Below, piece after piece: positions 1-9,041 of a stretch of 64,000 bases of DNA. Position 1 is the stretch's first letter, and each line of letters starts with the position of its first letter. The stretch lies in contig NZ_JAQISN010000001.1 in NCBI RefSeq assembly GCF_037450285.1, forward strand, positions 1,488,001 to 1,552,000. Reading direction: 5' to 3'. The position numbers and the translations under genes are program-made. The DNA is from Erwinia sp. SLM-02. Lineage in GTDB: Bacteria > Pseudomonadota > Gammaproteobacteria > Enterobacterales > Enterobacteriaceae. The notes beneath the pieces are model-generated. The model was not told where the DNA came from and ran no database searches. It saw only the letters and a list, made by a program, of their open reading frames with translations.

Positions 1-914
1 CAAATCAGGTTAAAGCGGGCGTCCGGCTTCAGCGACGGCGGCAGTGCGTCATTGTTCATATCGCACAGGGTACGCTCGATGGTGTTGCAGATGGCGTTCA
101 GCGGCAGGTCGTTAGCGTCCACGCCGAACGGATCTTCCAGCTCTTCCGCCAGCGACTCCAGCGACAGGAAGGTGTAGGAGATAAACATCGATACCACCGG
201 GGTCATATAGTGCAGGTCGGTCACCAGCGCAAACGGCAGCAGGGTGCAGAACAGATAAACGGTGCGCTGCAGGATCAGGCTGTAGGCAAACGGGATCGGG
301 GTGTTGCTGATGCGCTCGCAGCCGCCCAGCACCTGCGACAGGGTGTTCAGATTATGGTCGATGCCGTTATACAGCAGGTCGGAGATCGCGCCGCGATCGC
401 GCTGCTGCGCCAGCCACTCCCCCAGGCAGAGCAGCAACCGGTTGGCGCGAAACGGACTGGCAAGCACCTCCGCCTGCAGACTGGCAGGCAGCAGGCGGCG
501 GATATCCTCGCTGCTGTCGGTGCCACGCAGCTGATGCTTCAATGCCCAGCTGAAGGCCAGCAGCAGGGCGGTGAATTCGGCCACCGCCGCCGGATCGCGG
601 CGCAGTGCGCCTTTGGCCTGCCGCAGCAGCGAACGGGTGGTAATCAGCAGTGAACCCCACAGCGTGCGGGCCTCAACGAAACGCGCATAGCTGGCGCTGT
701 TGCGGAAGCCAAGGAAGATAGCAATCGCCACGCCCAGCAGGCTGAACGGCGCGGTGGTGAGGTGCACGCCCAGCGTTTCGTACCACTGCAGGCTGAACAC
801 CGCGATAATCGACATCAGCAGATTCAGGCCAAGGCGAAACATTATTTTGGACAGCACCGCGCCGCGCCAGGAAAACAGACGGCGGAACCAGTGCTGATGA
901 GGACGAACGATCAT
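1..914 (-). CDS. Bestrophin-family (YneE-like) membrane channel, 3' end cut by window edge
   Basis: The minus-strand frame opens with ATG at 914 and reads MIVRPHQHWFRRLFSWRGAV, staying open to base 1 (304 codons). Bacterial bestrophin/YneE proteins are about 300 residues, so probably only the last residues and the stop lie outside. The N-terminal basic stretch, two hydrophobic segments near residues 25-45 and 55-75 and the acidic ELEDPFG motif near residue 265 fit the family, whose members form pentameric anion or cation channels in the inner membrane. No partner gene is visible. The physiological ion is unknown. The ORFs on the plus strand here are shadows of this frame. Confidence 0.85.
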   Translation of the reverse strand, partial: MIVRPHQHWFRRLFSWRGAVLSKIMFRLGLNLLMSIIAVFSLQWYETLGVHLTTAPFSLLGVAIAIFLGFRNSASYARFVEARTLWGSLLITTRSLLRQAKGALRRDPAAVAEFTALLLAFSWALKHQLRGTDSSEDIRRLLPASLQAEVLASPFRANRLLLCLGEWLAQQRDRGAISDLLYNGIDHNLNTLSQVLGGCERISNTPIPFAYSLILQRTVYLFCTLLPFALVTDLHYMTPVVSMFISYTFLSLESLAEELEDPFGVDANDLPLNAICNTIERTLCDMNNDALPPSLKPDARFNLI

Positions 915-1041
915 GGCAATATTTCCAGTGAGTTAGACACAAAGCGGCAATGCAAAGCCAATATTGATATTTAAATCTGCGGCGATTTTATGGAAATCTG
1001 AAGGCATAACTTATTACCACGGAATACCACGGAGTTAGCCT

Positions 1042-2379
1042 ATGAGCCAGATTGCACGCCGGATTAAACTCGGTCTGATGTTACAGGGAGCGGGCGGTCA
1101 TATGAATGCCTGGCGGCATCATAACGTCCCCGCAGACGCCAGCGTCAATGTTAACTGGTATCACCAGTTGGCGCATCAGGCAGAAGAGGCGGGGCTGGAT
1201 TTTTTATTCGTTGCCGACGGTCTGCACATTAATGAAAAGTCGCTGCCGCACTTCCTTAACCGCTTCGAGCCGATAGCGCTGCTCTCCTCGCTGGCCTCGG
1301 TGACGCACCGCATTGGCCTGGCCGGAACCATTTCCACCTCCTACAGCGATCCCTTTACCGTGGCGCGCCAGGTTGCCTCTCTGGATTTACTCAGCGGCGG
1401 ACGCGCGGGATGGAACGTGGTGACCTCCCCGCTGGAAGGGTCGGGCCGCAACTTTGGCCGCGCGCATCCTCAGCACTCCGAGCGCTACCGCATTGCCGAA
1501 GAGTATCTGCAGGTGGTGCAGGGACTGTGGGACTCGTGGGAGGACGACGCCTTTATCCGCGACAAGCAGAGCGGGGTTTTCTTTGACGCCGCAAAACTGC
1601 ACGCGCTGAACCACAAAGGCGAATACTTCTCGGTGGCCGGGCCGCTGAATATCCAGCGCTCGGCGCAGGGTCAGCCGGTGATCTTCCAGGCCGGCGCCTC
1701 GGATACCGGTATCGCGCTGGCGGCCAAAACGGCGGATGCGGTGTTCACCAACGCCCGCACGCTGGAAGAAGCCGAAAGCTACGCGCACAGGTTGAACGCT
1801 GAGGCACGGGCGCAGCAGAAACCAACGCCGGGCATTTTCCCCGGCATCACGCCAATCGTCGGCAAAACGGAAGCCGAAGCGGAAGAAAAATATCGCTACC
1901 TGCTGTCGCTGCTGTCGCTGGACGATGCCCTCAGCTATCTCGGTCGCTTCTTCGACCACCATGACTTCAGCCAGTACGATCCCGATGGTCCGTTCCCGGA
2001 TCTCGGCACGCTGGGGGAAAACACCTTCCGCTCAACCACCGATCAAATCAAGCGGCTGGCGAAAGAAGAACAGCTGACGGTGCGCGAAGTGGCCTACCGG
2101 ACGACGCTGCCGAAAGGCGAGTTCTTCGGCACGGCGGAGCAGGTGGCGGACACCTTTATTCGCTGGGTGGAGCAGGGCGGCGCGAGCGGCTTTATCATCT
2201 GCGGCCCGGTTCTGAACGAGGCGCTGGACGACGTGACCCGCTACGTGCTGCCGATCCTTGCCGCACGCGGCTACTGGCATCAGGACGATCGCACCACGCT
2301 GCGGGCGCGGCTGGATCTGCCGGCGCGTGAGAACCGCTATGCGGGTAAAACCGAACCGCAGCTGACTCACGCTGGCTGA
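1042..2379 (+). CDS. NtaA/SnaA/DmoA-type FMN-dependent monooxygenase (LLM flavin family)
   Basis: A 445-residue protein of the bacterial luciferase-like flavin monooxygenase superfamily, subgroup NtaA/SnaA/DmoA, which oxidise compounds such as nitrilotriacetate or dimethyl sulfide with reduced flavin supplied by a separate reductase. Family hallmarks include the N-terminal LGLMLQGAGGHMNAWRH, the central SGGRAGWNVVTS, and GRNFGRAHPQHSERY. Length matches the group (about 440-450). The start has a GGAG box 8 bases upstream. The 3' end overlaps the convergent LysR gene by 13 bases. No sulfonate or nitrile transporter adjoins it, so the substrate cannot be read from context. A flavin reductase lies at 11.3 kb but is not linked. 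Confidence 0.88.
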   Translation: MSQIARRIKLGLMLQGAGGHMNAWRHHNVPADASVNVNWYHQLAHQAEEAGLDFLFVADGLHINEKSLPHFLNRFEPIALLSSLASVTHRIGLAGTISTSYSDPFTVARQVASLDLLSGGRAGWNVVTSPLEGSGRNFGRAHPQHSERYRIAEEYLQVVQGLWDSWEDDAFIRDKQSGVFFDAAKLHALNHKGEYFSVAGPLNIQRSAQGQPVIFQAGASDTGIALAAKTADAVFTNARTLEEAESYAHRLNAEARAQQKPTPGIFPGITPIVGKTEAEAEEKYRYLLSLLSLDDALSYLGRFFDHHDFSQYDPDGPFPDLGTLGENTFRSTTDQIKRLAKEEQLTVREVAYRTTLPKGEFFGTAEQVADTFIRWVEQGGASGFIICGPVLNEALDDVTRYVLPILAARGYWHQDDRTTLRARLDLPARENRYAGKTEPQLTHAG

Positions 2380-3290
2380 TTTTTCAGCGCGTGCAGCAGT
2401 TCAAGCAGCCAGCGGCAGGCATCGCGCTGGCTGTTTTTCTGCCAGCTGTAAATTTTGACCCGGTAGCGCGGGATAGCAAACGGCAGTGGGTGGATACGGA
2501 ATTCCACGCTGGGCTGCAGGCGTTCGGCGGCATAGCGCGGAATGGTCATCAGCAGCGGGCTTTGGGCGATAATAAAAGGCGCGCCCAGCACCGACGGCAT
2601 ACGCAGGGCAATATCGCGTTCCAGCCCCAGCAGCGCCAGTTCACTGTCGATGTAGCCCGTTTCCTCATTCCACGGCGTGACCACCAGATGCCGCGCGGCG
2701 ATATACTGCTGGAGGTCAACAGGCCGGTCCCCCGGGAAAAAGCGCGGTGAGGCAATCACCACGTACTCATCTTCCATCCAGTCCATTTCTTCAATGTCCG
2801 GCAGCGGGCGATCGTGAACCTCACTGAAACCCAGCGCAAAATCCACCCGACCGGCCATCAGCTCGTGGAGCGCCACCTTTTGCTCGCTGTTGATCAGCTG
2901 AAAGCGGATCCCCGGCGCAACCTGCTGAACCTTCGCCATCAGCGCGGGAAACAGGCTGAAGGTGGTGAAATCGGTGACGGCGAAGGTGAATTCGTGCTGG
3001 CTGGTGGCCGGGTCGAAGCGCGGCCGCTTCTGCACGCTCTGATTCAGCCGCGACAGGCTGTGGTTCACCGATTCCGCCAGCGCGCTGGCAAACAGGGTGG
3101 GCTGCATCTCGTGACCGACGCGGTAAAACAGTTCGTCGCCCATATGGCGACGCAGCCGGCTCAGCGCATGGCTGAGCGCCGAGTTGCTCAGCGCCAGCTC
3201 CTCCGCCGCGCGGGCGACCGACCGGTGGCGGTAAACCGCATCAAACACCAGCAGCAGGTTCAGGTCGAGGTTACGTAAGTTAGGATGCAT
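2367..3290 (-). CDS. LysR-family transcriptional regulator, NodD/NahR-like
   Basis: A 307-residue LysR regulator. The N-terminal winged helix-turn-helix (residues about 5-65) has the LRNLDLNLLLVFDAVYRHRS opening typical of the NodD/NahR/PcpR branch, followed by an effector-binding domain in the ITDF-like region (FAVTDFTTFSLFPALM). Two starts are possible: GTG at 3299 and ATG at 3290. I use the ATG, since neither has a strong ribosome site. It is convergent with the flavin monooxygenase and divergent from the acetyltransferase across 94 bases, so either could be its target. The inducer is unknown. Confidence 0.88.
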   Translation of the reverse strand: MHPNLRNLDLNLLLVFDAVYRHRSVARAAEELALSNSALSHALSRLRRHMGDELFYRVGHEMQPTLFASALAESVNHSLSRLNQSVQKRPRFDPATSQHEFTFAVTDFTTFSLFPALMAKVQQVAPGIRFQLINSEQKVALHELMAGRVDFALGFSEVHDRPLPDIEEMDWMEDEYVVIASPRFFPGDRPVDLQQYIAARHLVVTPWNEETGYIDSELALLGLERDIALRMPSVLGAPFIIAQSPLLMTIPRYAAERLQPSVEFRIHPLPFAIPRYRVKIYSWQKNSQRDACRWLLELLHALKNQPA

Positions 3291-3384
3291 GATATTCACT
3301 GTATGCTGTTAAAAATGCACTTCATTCATCGGAGATTAGCGGCTATTCTGCCCGCCATCAACTCAATGCACGACAGGAATTTCC

Positions 3385-3864
3385 ATGACAATTGTTATCC
3401 GCAACGCGGAACGCCGGGATGCCGGGCTGATTTTTGCAATGATTGCCGAGCTGGCTGAATACGAAAGAGCACTGCATGAAGTGGTCGCTTCTCAGGCGGA
3501 TATTGAGCAGACGCTGTTTGCCGCTGACAGTAAATCTGAAGCGTTAATCTGCGAAATTGACGGCGAGCCGGCAGGCTACGCGGTCTTCTTTACCAGTTAC
3601 TCCACCTGGCTGGGAAAAAACGGAATTTATCTGGAAGATCTGTACATTTCCCCGCGTTTTCGCGGCCAGAAAGCGGGAAAACAGCTGCTGCGGCATATTG
3701 CCCAGCTGGCGGTCGCGCGCGGCTGCGGACGCCTGGAGTGGAGCGTGCTGGACTGGAATCAGCCGGCCATCGATTTCTACAAAAGCATCGGTGCCGCGCC
3801 GCAGGATGAGTGGGTGCGCTACCGGATGGAAGGGGCGGTGCTGACCGACTTCGCCGCGTCCTGA
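3385..3864 (+). CDS. GNAT-family N-acetyltransferase
   Basis: A 159-residue single-domain GNAT acetyltransferase. The acetyl-CoA pyrophosphate loop is visible as RFRGQKAGKQLL (around residues 91-102, Q/R-x-x-G-x-G/A type), preceded by the beta-4 strand LEDLYISP and followed by WSVLDWNQPAIDFYKSIGA, a pattern seen in diamine/spermidine acetyltransferase-like enzymes. The start is preceded by CAGGAA. It is divergent from the LysR gene. The acceptor substrate cannot be determined from sequence; a polyamine or amino-acid derivative is a family-based guess. Confidence 0.88.
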   Translation: MTIVIRNAERRDAGLIFAMIAELAEYERALHEVVASQADIEQTLFAADSKSEALICEIDGEPAGYAVFFTSYSTWLGKNGIYLEDLYISPRFRGQKAGKQLLRHIAQLAVARGCGRLEWSVLDWNQPAIDFYKSIGAAPQDEWVRYRMEGAVLTDFAAS

Positions 3865-4217
3865 TTATCTGTAAATCCTGCCTGACCGGCTGGTTCGCTG
3901 CTTCACCGTTTATAACCAGCAGCCAGCCAACCAGCCAACACGTCCATAAATCAGCCTGTCAGTCACTGGCTTAATCAGCCGTCAGTAACCTTAAGCTCAC
4001 CGAGGCGTTCAGGCCACAGGAACGCCGTCGGGTGGGTTCTGAACGCGGATTAAAACTTTCCAGCGATAGAGCTACCTTATTTATATCGCTAAATCAATGT
4101 TTTACCGATGGTTTTCGTTCCGCGTTAGCGGCTACACTGCACACTTCAATGACAGCGCAACGTTTAACCGGTGAAAAAGTTCCGCCGCAAAGTGTAAATA
4201 ATTATTAATTTGAGATT

Positions 4218-4236
4218 GATAATGGTTATCATTTAT
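4218..4236 (+). promoter_or_regulatory. Putative Fur box
   Basis: The 19 bases starting GATAATGGTTATCATT match 14 of 19 positions of the classical Fur consensus (GATAATGATAATCATTATC). It lies 121 bases upstream of a TonB-dependent receptor in an AT-rich promoter-like stretch, so iron repression is a reasonable inference. Confidence 0.75.
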
Positions 4237-4323
4237 ATATGATGTCGCAAAATATAAAGATTCACCTGCAATACCCTTTTTAGATTCGTTACACACCCGT
4301 TAGTACAGGAAGCCGATGCCGGG

Positions 4324-4354
4324 CAAATACCAATAAAATAGATCAGGGTATTTG
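4324..4354 (+). promoter_or_regulatory. Start-proximal inverted repeat covering the ribosome site
   Basis: CAAATACC (4324-4331) and GGTATTTG (4347-4354) form a perfect 8-bp stem with a 15-base loop. It ends two bases before the receptor ATG at 4357, and the only purine-rich ribosome-site candidate (AGGG, 4345-4348) falls partly inside it. Translational control is inference. Confidence 0.45.
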
Positions 4355-4356
4355 AC

Positions 4357-6747
4357 ATGCTCAAATTTTCATCCCGCAGGGGATTGCTACAGACGTCTCT
4401 CGTCATGGGGACGTTTTTTACCGCTGCCGTGAATGCCGCAGAAGCGCCTGCTGCGCAAAACGACGTTGCTAACACCAGCCAGAAACAGAATCTGGTCAAA
4501 CCGGTTAAAAACAGCGAACCGGTTATGACCGTGACCGCCCCGGATATTAAGAAAGTTGCCGGGACGAAGACCACTATCACTGCCGATGAGCTGCAAAAAC
4601 GCGGCAGCAACGACTTCGGATCGGTGATGCGCAACCAGCTGGCGGTCAGCGCCACCGGTTCTAACAGCGGTTCGTCCGACGGTAAAAGCGGCTTCGATCG
4701 CGGCGGCTACACCGGGTACAACATTCGCGGGCTGGAAAGCAACCGCGTGGCGCTGGACGTTGACGGCATTCCGCAGCCGGATGCCACCGGCCGCAGCTAC
4801 GCCAGCCGCGCGGGCGTGAACACCTTCGGTATCGGCCGCGACTACATCGATCCTTACGTCTACGGGCAGATCGATATCGTTGCCGGTGCCACCGAAACGT
4901 CCTACGCCAACAACGCCATGGGCGGCTCCGTCTCGTTCCAGCCGAAATCCGCCGACGATTACCTGCAGCCGGGTAAAGATACTTATTTCGGTTATCAGAG
5001 CGACTACGACTCCTCCAGCCGCAGCTGGCATAACGGCATCACCGCCGCCGCCGGCGACCAGACCCTGCGCGGCCTGATTGCCTACAGCCGCCGTGACGGT
5101 CAGGAAACCCGCAACAACAGCGGCGTGCATGAAACCTATCCGGCGAACTGGCACTCCGATGCGGTGCTAACCTCCGGCATCTGGCAGCCGAACGACGAGC
5201 ACAAATTTACCGGCGTGCTGGATTTCTACAGCAAGGTTAAGCACACCAACTACGACAGCTGGAATAATGCCGGCAGCGCGATCCTCGGCCCGGCCAACCA
5301 GCAGAGCAATACCCGCCGCTGGGGTGCCTCGGTGAAAGATGAGTGGACGCCTTCCAGCCAGTGGGTCGACAGCCTGACCACCAAAGCCTACTGGCAGCAA
5401 ACGGAAGCCCATGACAACACGCTGATGCCGGATGAAACGACGGGCAATATTCAGCGCGTCTACTCCGACTACAACGTGAAAACCTACGGGCTGGAAACGC
5501 AGCTGGCGAAAACGCTGGGTCGCCATAACCTGAGCGCCGGTCTGAACGGCCGCATCAGCGATGCCGAACGCCCGTTCCGCCAGTCTCCGGCACCGGGTCC
5601 GTTCAGCGTGGTGATGAAGCCGCAGGGCGACAGCCGTACCTCGGTGCTCGGTGGCTTCGTACAGGATGATATCCAGTTCGATCTCAGCGGCCACAACTTC
5701 TCGGTGGTGCCCGGCGTGCGCGTCGCCCATCAGGAAACCAAACCGAAGAACCTGGATAATCTGACCGCCAACAGCACCGCGCTGAACGGCGCGTCGGTTG
5801 AAACGCTGTACGGCAAAACCAACAAAGACACCCAGGTGCTGCCGTCCATCAGCTTCAACTACGACCTGACGCCAACGCTGATGACCTATATCCAGTACAA
5901 GCGCGGCGCACAGTTCCCGAACGCCAGCCAGCTGTACGGTTCGTGGAACCTCGGCTCAAGCTATGCCGGTCCGGCACAGTATGCGCTGATCGGCAACACC
6001 GATCTGGATACCGAAACCAGCAATAACTTCGAGTGGGGCGTGAAGGGTGAAGCCGTTGAGGGCGTCACGCTGAACACCTCGCTGTACTACAACAGCTACA
6101 AGAACTTTATTGCCTATTCCCGCTATCGTCGTGCGGCGAACCCGGACAAGTTCGTTAACGTGCCGTCTAACATTTACACCACCTATCAGGCTGAGAACCG
6201 CGATAAAGCCTACATCTGGGGCGGTGAAATCAGCACCACGGTTCACTTTGGCACCTGGTTTGAAGAGGTTAACGGCCTGAGCGCTAACTTTGGCGTGGCG
6301 TACAGCAAAGGTCAGTCTAAGTCGAGCTATAACGGCGACCGGTATGTCGATCTGGAAAGCGTCGCCCCGATGAAAGCGATCGTGGGTGTGGCGTGGGACG
6401 ATCCGGCACAGCGCTACGGTGCTGCGGTGACCGCCACCTTCGTGAAGGGCAAGCAGGCTGAAGCCACCAACCGCGAAAGCTACACCAACGTGGGGACGCC
6501 AATCACCGACTCTACCGCAGAATATATGCGTATTGCGGGCTACGGGATGGTGGATATGACCGCATGGCTGAAAGTGGCCAAAAACGTCAAGCTGAGCGGT
6601 GGGGTTTATAACCTTACCGATCGCAAATACCGCGATTACCTCAGCAGCCGCGAGCTGACGGAGAATACCGCGCAGGACGGCTATGATAACGCGCTGGCCG
6701 TGATGCCGGGCCGCAGCTTCCAGCTGGGCGTGAACGTCGACTTCTAA
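4357..6747 (+). CDS. TonB-dependent outer-membrane receptor, probable haem/haemoprotein type
   Basis: A 796-residue TonB-dependent receptor with a signal peptide (cleavage near AVNAAEAP, about residue 28), a candidate TonB box (PVMTVTAP, about residue 55), a plug domain with NIRGLESNRVALDVDGIPQP, and a 22-strand-type barrel ending in QLGVNVDF with terminal Phe. The plug IVAGATETSYANNAMGGSV and the sequence around FPNASQLYGSW followed by GNTDLDTETSNNFEWG correspond in position to the FRAP/NPNL region of haem/haemoglobin and transferrin-type receptors. The substrate is thus inferred rather than certain. A Fur box lies upstream and a terminator follows. No haem ABC transporter or TonB gene is adjacent, so this is a stand-alone receptor. 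Confidence 0.88.
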   Translation: MLKFSSRRGLLQTSLVMGTFFTAAVNAAEAPAAQNDVANTSQKQNLVKPVKNSEPVMTVTAPDIKKVAGTKTTITADELQKRGSNDFGSVMRNQLAVSATGSNSGSSDGKSGFDRGGYTGYNIRGLESNRVALDVDGIPQPDATGRSYASRAGVNTFGIGRDYIDPYVYGQIDIVAGATETSYANNAMGGSVSFQPKSADDYLQPGKDTYFGYQSDYDSSSRSWHNGITAAAGDQTLRGLIAYSRRDGQETRNNSGVHETYPANWHSDAVLTSGIWQPNDEHKFTGVLDFYSKVKHTNYDSWNNAGSAILGPANQQSNTRRWGASVKDEWTPSSQWVDSLTTKAYWQQTEAHDNTLMPDETTGNIQRVYSDYNVKTYGLETQLAKTLGRHNLSAGLNGRISDAERPFRQSPAPGPFSVVMKPQGDSRTSVLGGFVQDDIQFDLSGHNFSVVPGVRVAHQETKPKNLDNLTANSTALNGASVETLYGKTNKDTQVLPSISFNYDLTPTLMTYIQYKRGAQFPNASQLYGSWNLGSSYAGPAQYALIGNTDLDTETSNNFEWGVKGEAVEGVTLNTSLYYNSYKNFIAYSRYRRAANPDKFVNVPSNIYTTYQAENRDKAYIWGGEISTTVHFGTWFEEVNGLSANFGVAYSKGQSKSSYNGDRYVDLESVAPMKAIVGVAWDDPAQRYGAAVTATFVKGKQAEATNRESYTNVGTPITDSTAEYMRIAGYGMVDMTAWLKVAKNVKLSGGVYNLTDRKYRDYLSSRELTENTAQDGYDNALAVMPGRSFQLGVNVDF

Positions 6748-6773
6748 TCGCTGTTAAAGCTGAACCTGTACTC

Positions 6774-6804
6774 AACCCCGCGTTTAATCGCGGGGTTTCT
6801 TTTT
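6774..6804 (+). terminator. Rho-independent terminator after TonB receptor
   Basis: AACCCCGCG (6774-6782) pairs perfectly with CGCGGGGTT (6789-6797) around a 6-base loop and is followed by TCTTTTT. It lies 26 bases past the receptor stop. Confidence 0.9.
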
Positions 6805-6985
6805 ATGCGGCAAGAACAACATGGAAATAGTTAATTGTGTGGCGTAAATATATAGCCGTGCGGATATTCTTATTTTTTTTATAATCCTGTACAAGATAGT
6901 CTTCAGAAGGTAGTTTTCTCGTTTCCCGGAGACGCTGACCTTCAGGGTCAATTCATCATCAGTCTCTGTCAATAAGGACTGAAAT

Positions 6986-7885
6986 ATGAAGCCCCGCTCA
7001 AAAATCACCCTCGCTATCTCTGCCGTTATTATTATTTCCGCTGCATCAGCCCTTACTTACAAAATCAAAGAAGATAATAAGCATAAATATATCCTTCAAC
7101 AGGCTGAATCCGGCATGGTGAAATACCAGCTGGCGCTGGGGGAACGCTATTTTAACGACCATGATATGCCGCAGTCAGCGTACTGGCTGGGCAAGGCCGC
7201 AGAGCAGGGAAGTCATGAAGCGGTGGACCGCCTGGGCGTGATGGCCTATTACCTGAAGAGCAAGAGCAACCCTTCGGCCGAAGATCAGCAGCTTTTTACT
7301 GAAGTGGAGCAGACGCTCAACGCCAGCCGTCGGCCGCAAACCATGCTGGACATTTATCAGCAGCGGGCAGCAGAAGGCGATATGGATGCCGTGCTTTCAC
7401 TGGGAATTATGTATAAACGCGGCGAAGGCGCGCCGCAGGATTATGCGCAGGCGCGAAACTATTTTGAACGCTACGCGGCCTCAGATAAAACCTCCAGCCC
7501 CGGCTCCGGCGAATATTATCTTGCCTCGCTGTATCTGGCAGGTAACGGTGTGGCTGTTGATGGCGTCAAGGCGCTGGCATTACTGCAAAAATCCTGCGAT
7601 CTGAAATTCAAACTCTCCTGCTATCAGATCGGCGACCTCTATTACCAGGGAGGGGAGTCCTGGGCCAAAGATTATAAAAAAGCGACGGCGCTGCTGGATG
7701 TTTATTCAGAGGGGAAATCAGCCGATTCTCGTGCAGTAACCCATATTCAGGATTTATTTACGATGTATCGCGACGGTGGGCATGGTATTCAGCCAAATCC
7801 GCAGCGAATTAAAGCGATTAAAACTCAGCTGTGCCGCGCCGACGAACTTTACGGCGAAGACTGCGAGGGGATAGCGCAGCAGTAA
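6986..7885 (+). CDS. SEL1/TPR-like repeat protein with N-terminal membrane anchor
   Basis: A 299-residue protein whose first 25 residues (KITLAISAVIIISAASALTY) form a signal anchor or uncleaved signal peptide. Several SEL1-like repeats follow: GMVKYQLALGERYFNDHDMP, AAEGDMDAVLSLGIMYKRGE, YYLASLYLAGNGVAVDG and CYQIGDLYYQGGESWAKD. SEL1 repeats form alpha-alpha solenoids that bind partner proteins. The start has AAGGA upstream. No lipobox is present. It is not in an operon. A hexanucleotide repeat begins six bases after its stop. The partner is unknown. Confidence 0.8.
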   Translation: MKPRSKITLAISAVIIISAASALTYKIKEDNKHKYILQQAESGMVKYQLALGERYFNDHDMPQSAYWLGKAAEQGSHEAVDRLGVMAYYLKSKSNPSAEDQQLFTEVEQTLNASRRPQTMLDIYQQRAAEGDMDAVLSLGIMYKRGEGAPQDYAQARNYFERYAASDKTSSPGSGEYYLASLYLAGNGVAVDGVKALALLQKSCDLKFKLSCYQIGDLYYQGGESWAKDYKKATALLDVYSEGKSADSRAVTHIQDLFTMYRDGGHGIQPNPQRIKAIKTQLCRADELYGEDCEGIAQQ

Positions 7886-7891
7886 AAAAAA

Positions 7892-7920
7892 CAGTAGCAG
7901 TAGCAGTAGCAGTAGCAGTA
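7892..7920. repeat. Hexanucleotide microsatellite (CAGTAG)n
   Basis: Four full copies plus five bases of the 6-bp unit CAGTAG lie directly after a run of A at the stop codon of the SEL1 gene. The array is outside coding sequence. Confidence 0.9.
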
Positions 7921-7943
7921 ATTGTGATGCAGGGTCGCCTGAA

Positions 7944-7971
7944 CAAGCCGGGTATTTATCCACCCGGCTTG
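7944..7971. terminator. Hairpin between convergent genes, possible bidirectional terminator
   Basis: CAAGCCGGG (7944-7952) and CCCGGCTTG (7963-7971) form a perfect 9-bp stem with a 10-base loop between the SEL1 gene and the convergent SelW-like gene. There is no clear T tract on either side, so strength is uncertain. Confidence 0.55.
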
Positions 7972-7988
7972 AACGCCTGAACTACGTA

Positions 7989-8285
7989 TTATTCCGCCGG
8001 CTTCGCATGCTGATCGATATGGCCAAGATCGCGCTCGGGGAAGCAGATCGCGCGCAGGCGGCGCTTAATTTCGGCGGCATCCGGGAAGCCGTTATCGGTT
8101 TTACGGTTCCAGATCACCTCATCGTTGACGGTAATCTCATAGATCCCGCCGGTACCCGGCACCAGGGTCACGGAGGCCAGATCGGTGCTGAAGGTATGCA
8201 GCAGCTCCTGGGCCATCCAGCTGGCGCGCAGCATCCAGTTGCACTGGGAACAGTATTGAATTTTAACAGCGGGCAGGGTGCTCAT
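7989..8285 (-). CDS. SelT/SelW/SelH (Rdx) family thioredoxin-like protein
   Basis: A 98-residue protein beginning MSTLPAVKIQYCSQCNWMLR. The CSQC pair at residues 12-15 is the CxxC redox motif of the Rdx family, and the TGGIYEITVNDEVIWNRK segment matches the conserved TGxFEV region. Bacterial members have Cys in place of selenocysteine. The start at 8285 is chosen because an AAAGG box precedes it and the family begins directly before the first beta strand; an in-frame upstream ATG at 8327 would add 14 unrelated residues. A redox role is a family-level inference. Confidence 0.85.
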   Translation of the reverse strand: MSTLPAVKIQYCSQCNWMLRASWMAQELLHTFSTDLASVTLVPGTGGIYEITVNDEVIWNRKTDNGFPDAAEIKRRLRAICFPERDLGHIDQHAKPAE

Positions 8286-8450
8286 CGTTGTGGGCCTTTC
8301 AGTCGGTAAGAGAAAAGGGGAAGTCATCAGCGGCCTGATTTTATCCTGAACCGTTGATGTTGTCCTGCTGATTGTTAATTCAGACAGGTCTGAAATGGCT
8401 CATCAGCGCTTTTCATTAAAATAAGTGTACCTCTGTTCAGGGAAAGAAAA

Positions 8451-9020
8451 ATGAAAACGTTTAATCAATCACTGTTATTAATCTCCTGCCTGGCGCTGGC
8501 CTCCTGTTCCACCATGCATAAATACGCCACCGGCCGTTATTACGAGATATATCGCGCTAATGACCTGCACGCCTGTGAGTTTAAAACCAAATTTAACGCC
8601 TGCGCTGAACCCTACACCTTCGATGTCAAAATTTCGGATGATAATAACCGCATCGCGCTGGCCGAATATTTCAGCCCGTCGCAAAATTCCAGCTATTTCG
8701 GTTTTATTCGGGATGACTATGCCCGGCAGACGCAGCCGATCCGTGACTTTGTCACCTGGTCGAAAGCCAATATGGCAGGGGGAAAACGTGTAACCGTGAA
8801 GCGTAAAGCGGGCAATGCCGTGGGTTACCTGTTTGAACACAGCGATGTGGTGTACGTATTCGACTATATCCATTCCCGTGAAGATGTGCCGATGCTGCTG
8901 CTGAATATTGAAGGCCGGGGGCGCTACTTCGGATTCACCACGCAGGAAGCAGAAAAACTGCTGCAGGTCATGGATGCCTGGTACGCCGGGAGTTTTACCG
9001 GCGAGAAGCTCACCGGTTAA
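8451..9020 (+). CDS. Putative lipoprotein of unknown function (189 aa)
   Basis: The N-terminus MKTFNQSLLLISCLALASCS carries a lipobox (LASC) with the modified cysteine near residue 19, so this is a predicted lipoprotein. The mature part contains CEFKTKFNACAEPYTF with two cysteines that could form a disulfide. I do not recognise the domain. The ribosome site is GGGAAAG. It faces another small lipoprotein gene convergently 21 bases downstream. Confidence 0.75.
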   Translation: MKTFNQSLLLISCLALASCSTMHKYATGRYYEIYRANDLHACEFKTKFNACAEPYTFDVKISDDNNRIALAEYFSPSQNSSYFGFIRDDYARQTQPIRDFVTWSKANMAGGKRVTVKRKAGNAVGYLFEHSDVVYVFDYIHSREDVPMLLLNIEGRGRYFGFTTQEAEKLLQVMDAWYAGSFTGEKLTG

Positions 9021-9041
9021 GTCCGACGGTGCCGGAGAGGG

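Larger units (their letters stand above)
3865..4356. other. Intergenic control region of TonB receptor
   Basis: 492 bases without a supported gene. The first half contains imperfect CAGCCA/CCAGCCAAC repeats around 3917-3940 and no recognisable gene. The second half is AT-rich and holds the Fur-box and start-proximal hairpin listed separately. Confidence 0.6.

Noticed and set aside
210..653. 147-codon plus-strand frame at the left edge
   Set aside because: Antisense to the bestrophin-family gene, whose frame is continuous to base 1.
7892..7920. CRISPR array
   Set aside because: The unit is only six bases with no spacers; it is a microsatellite. No CRISPR-like repeat-spacer pattern was seen anywhere in the window.
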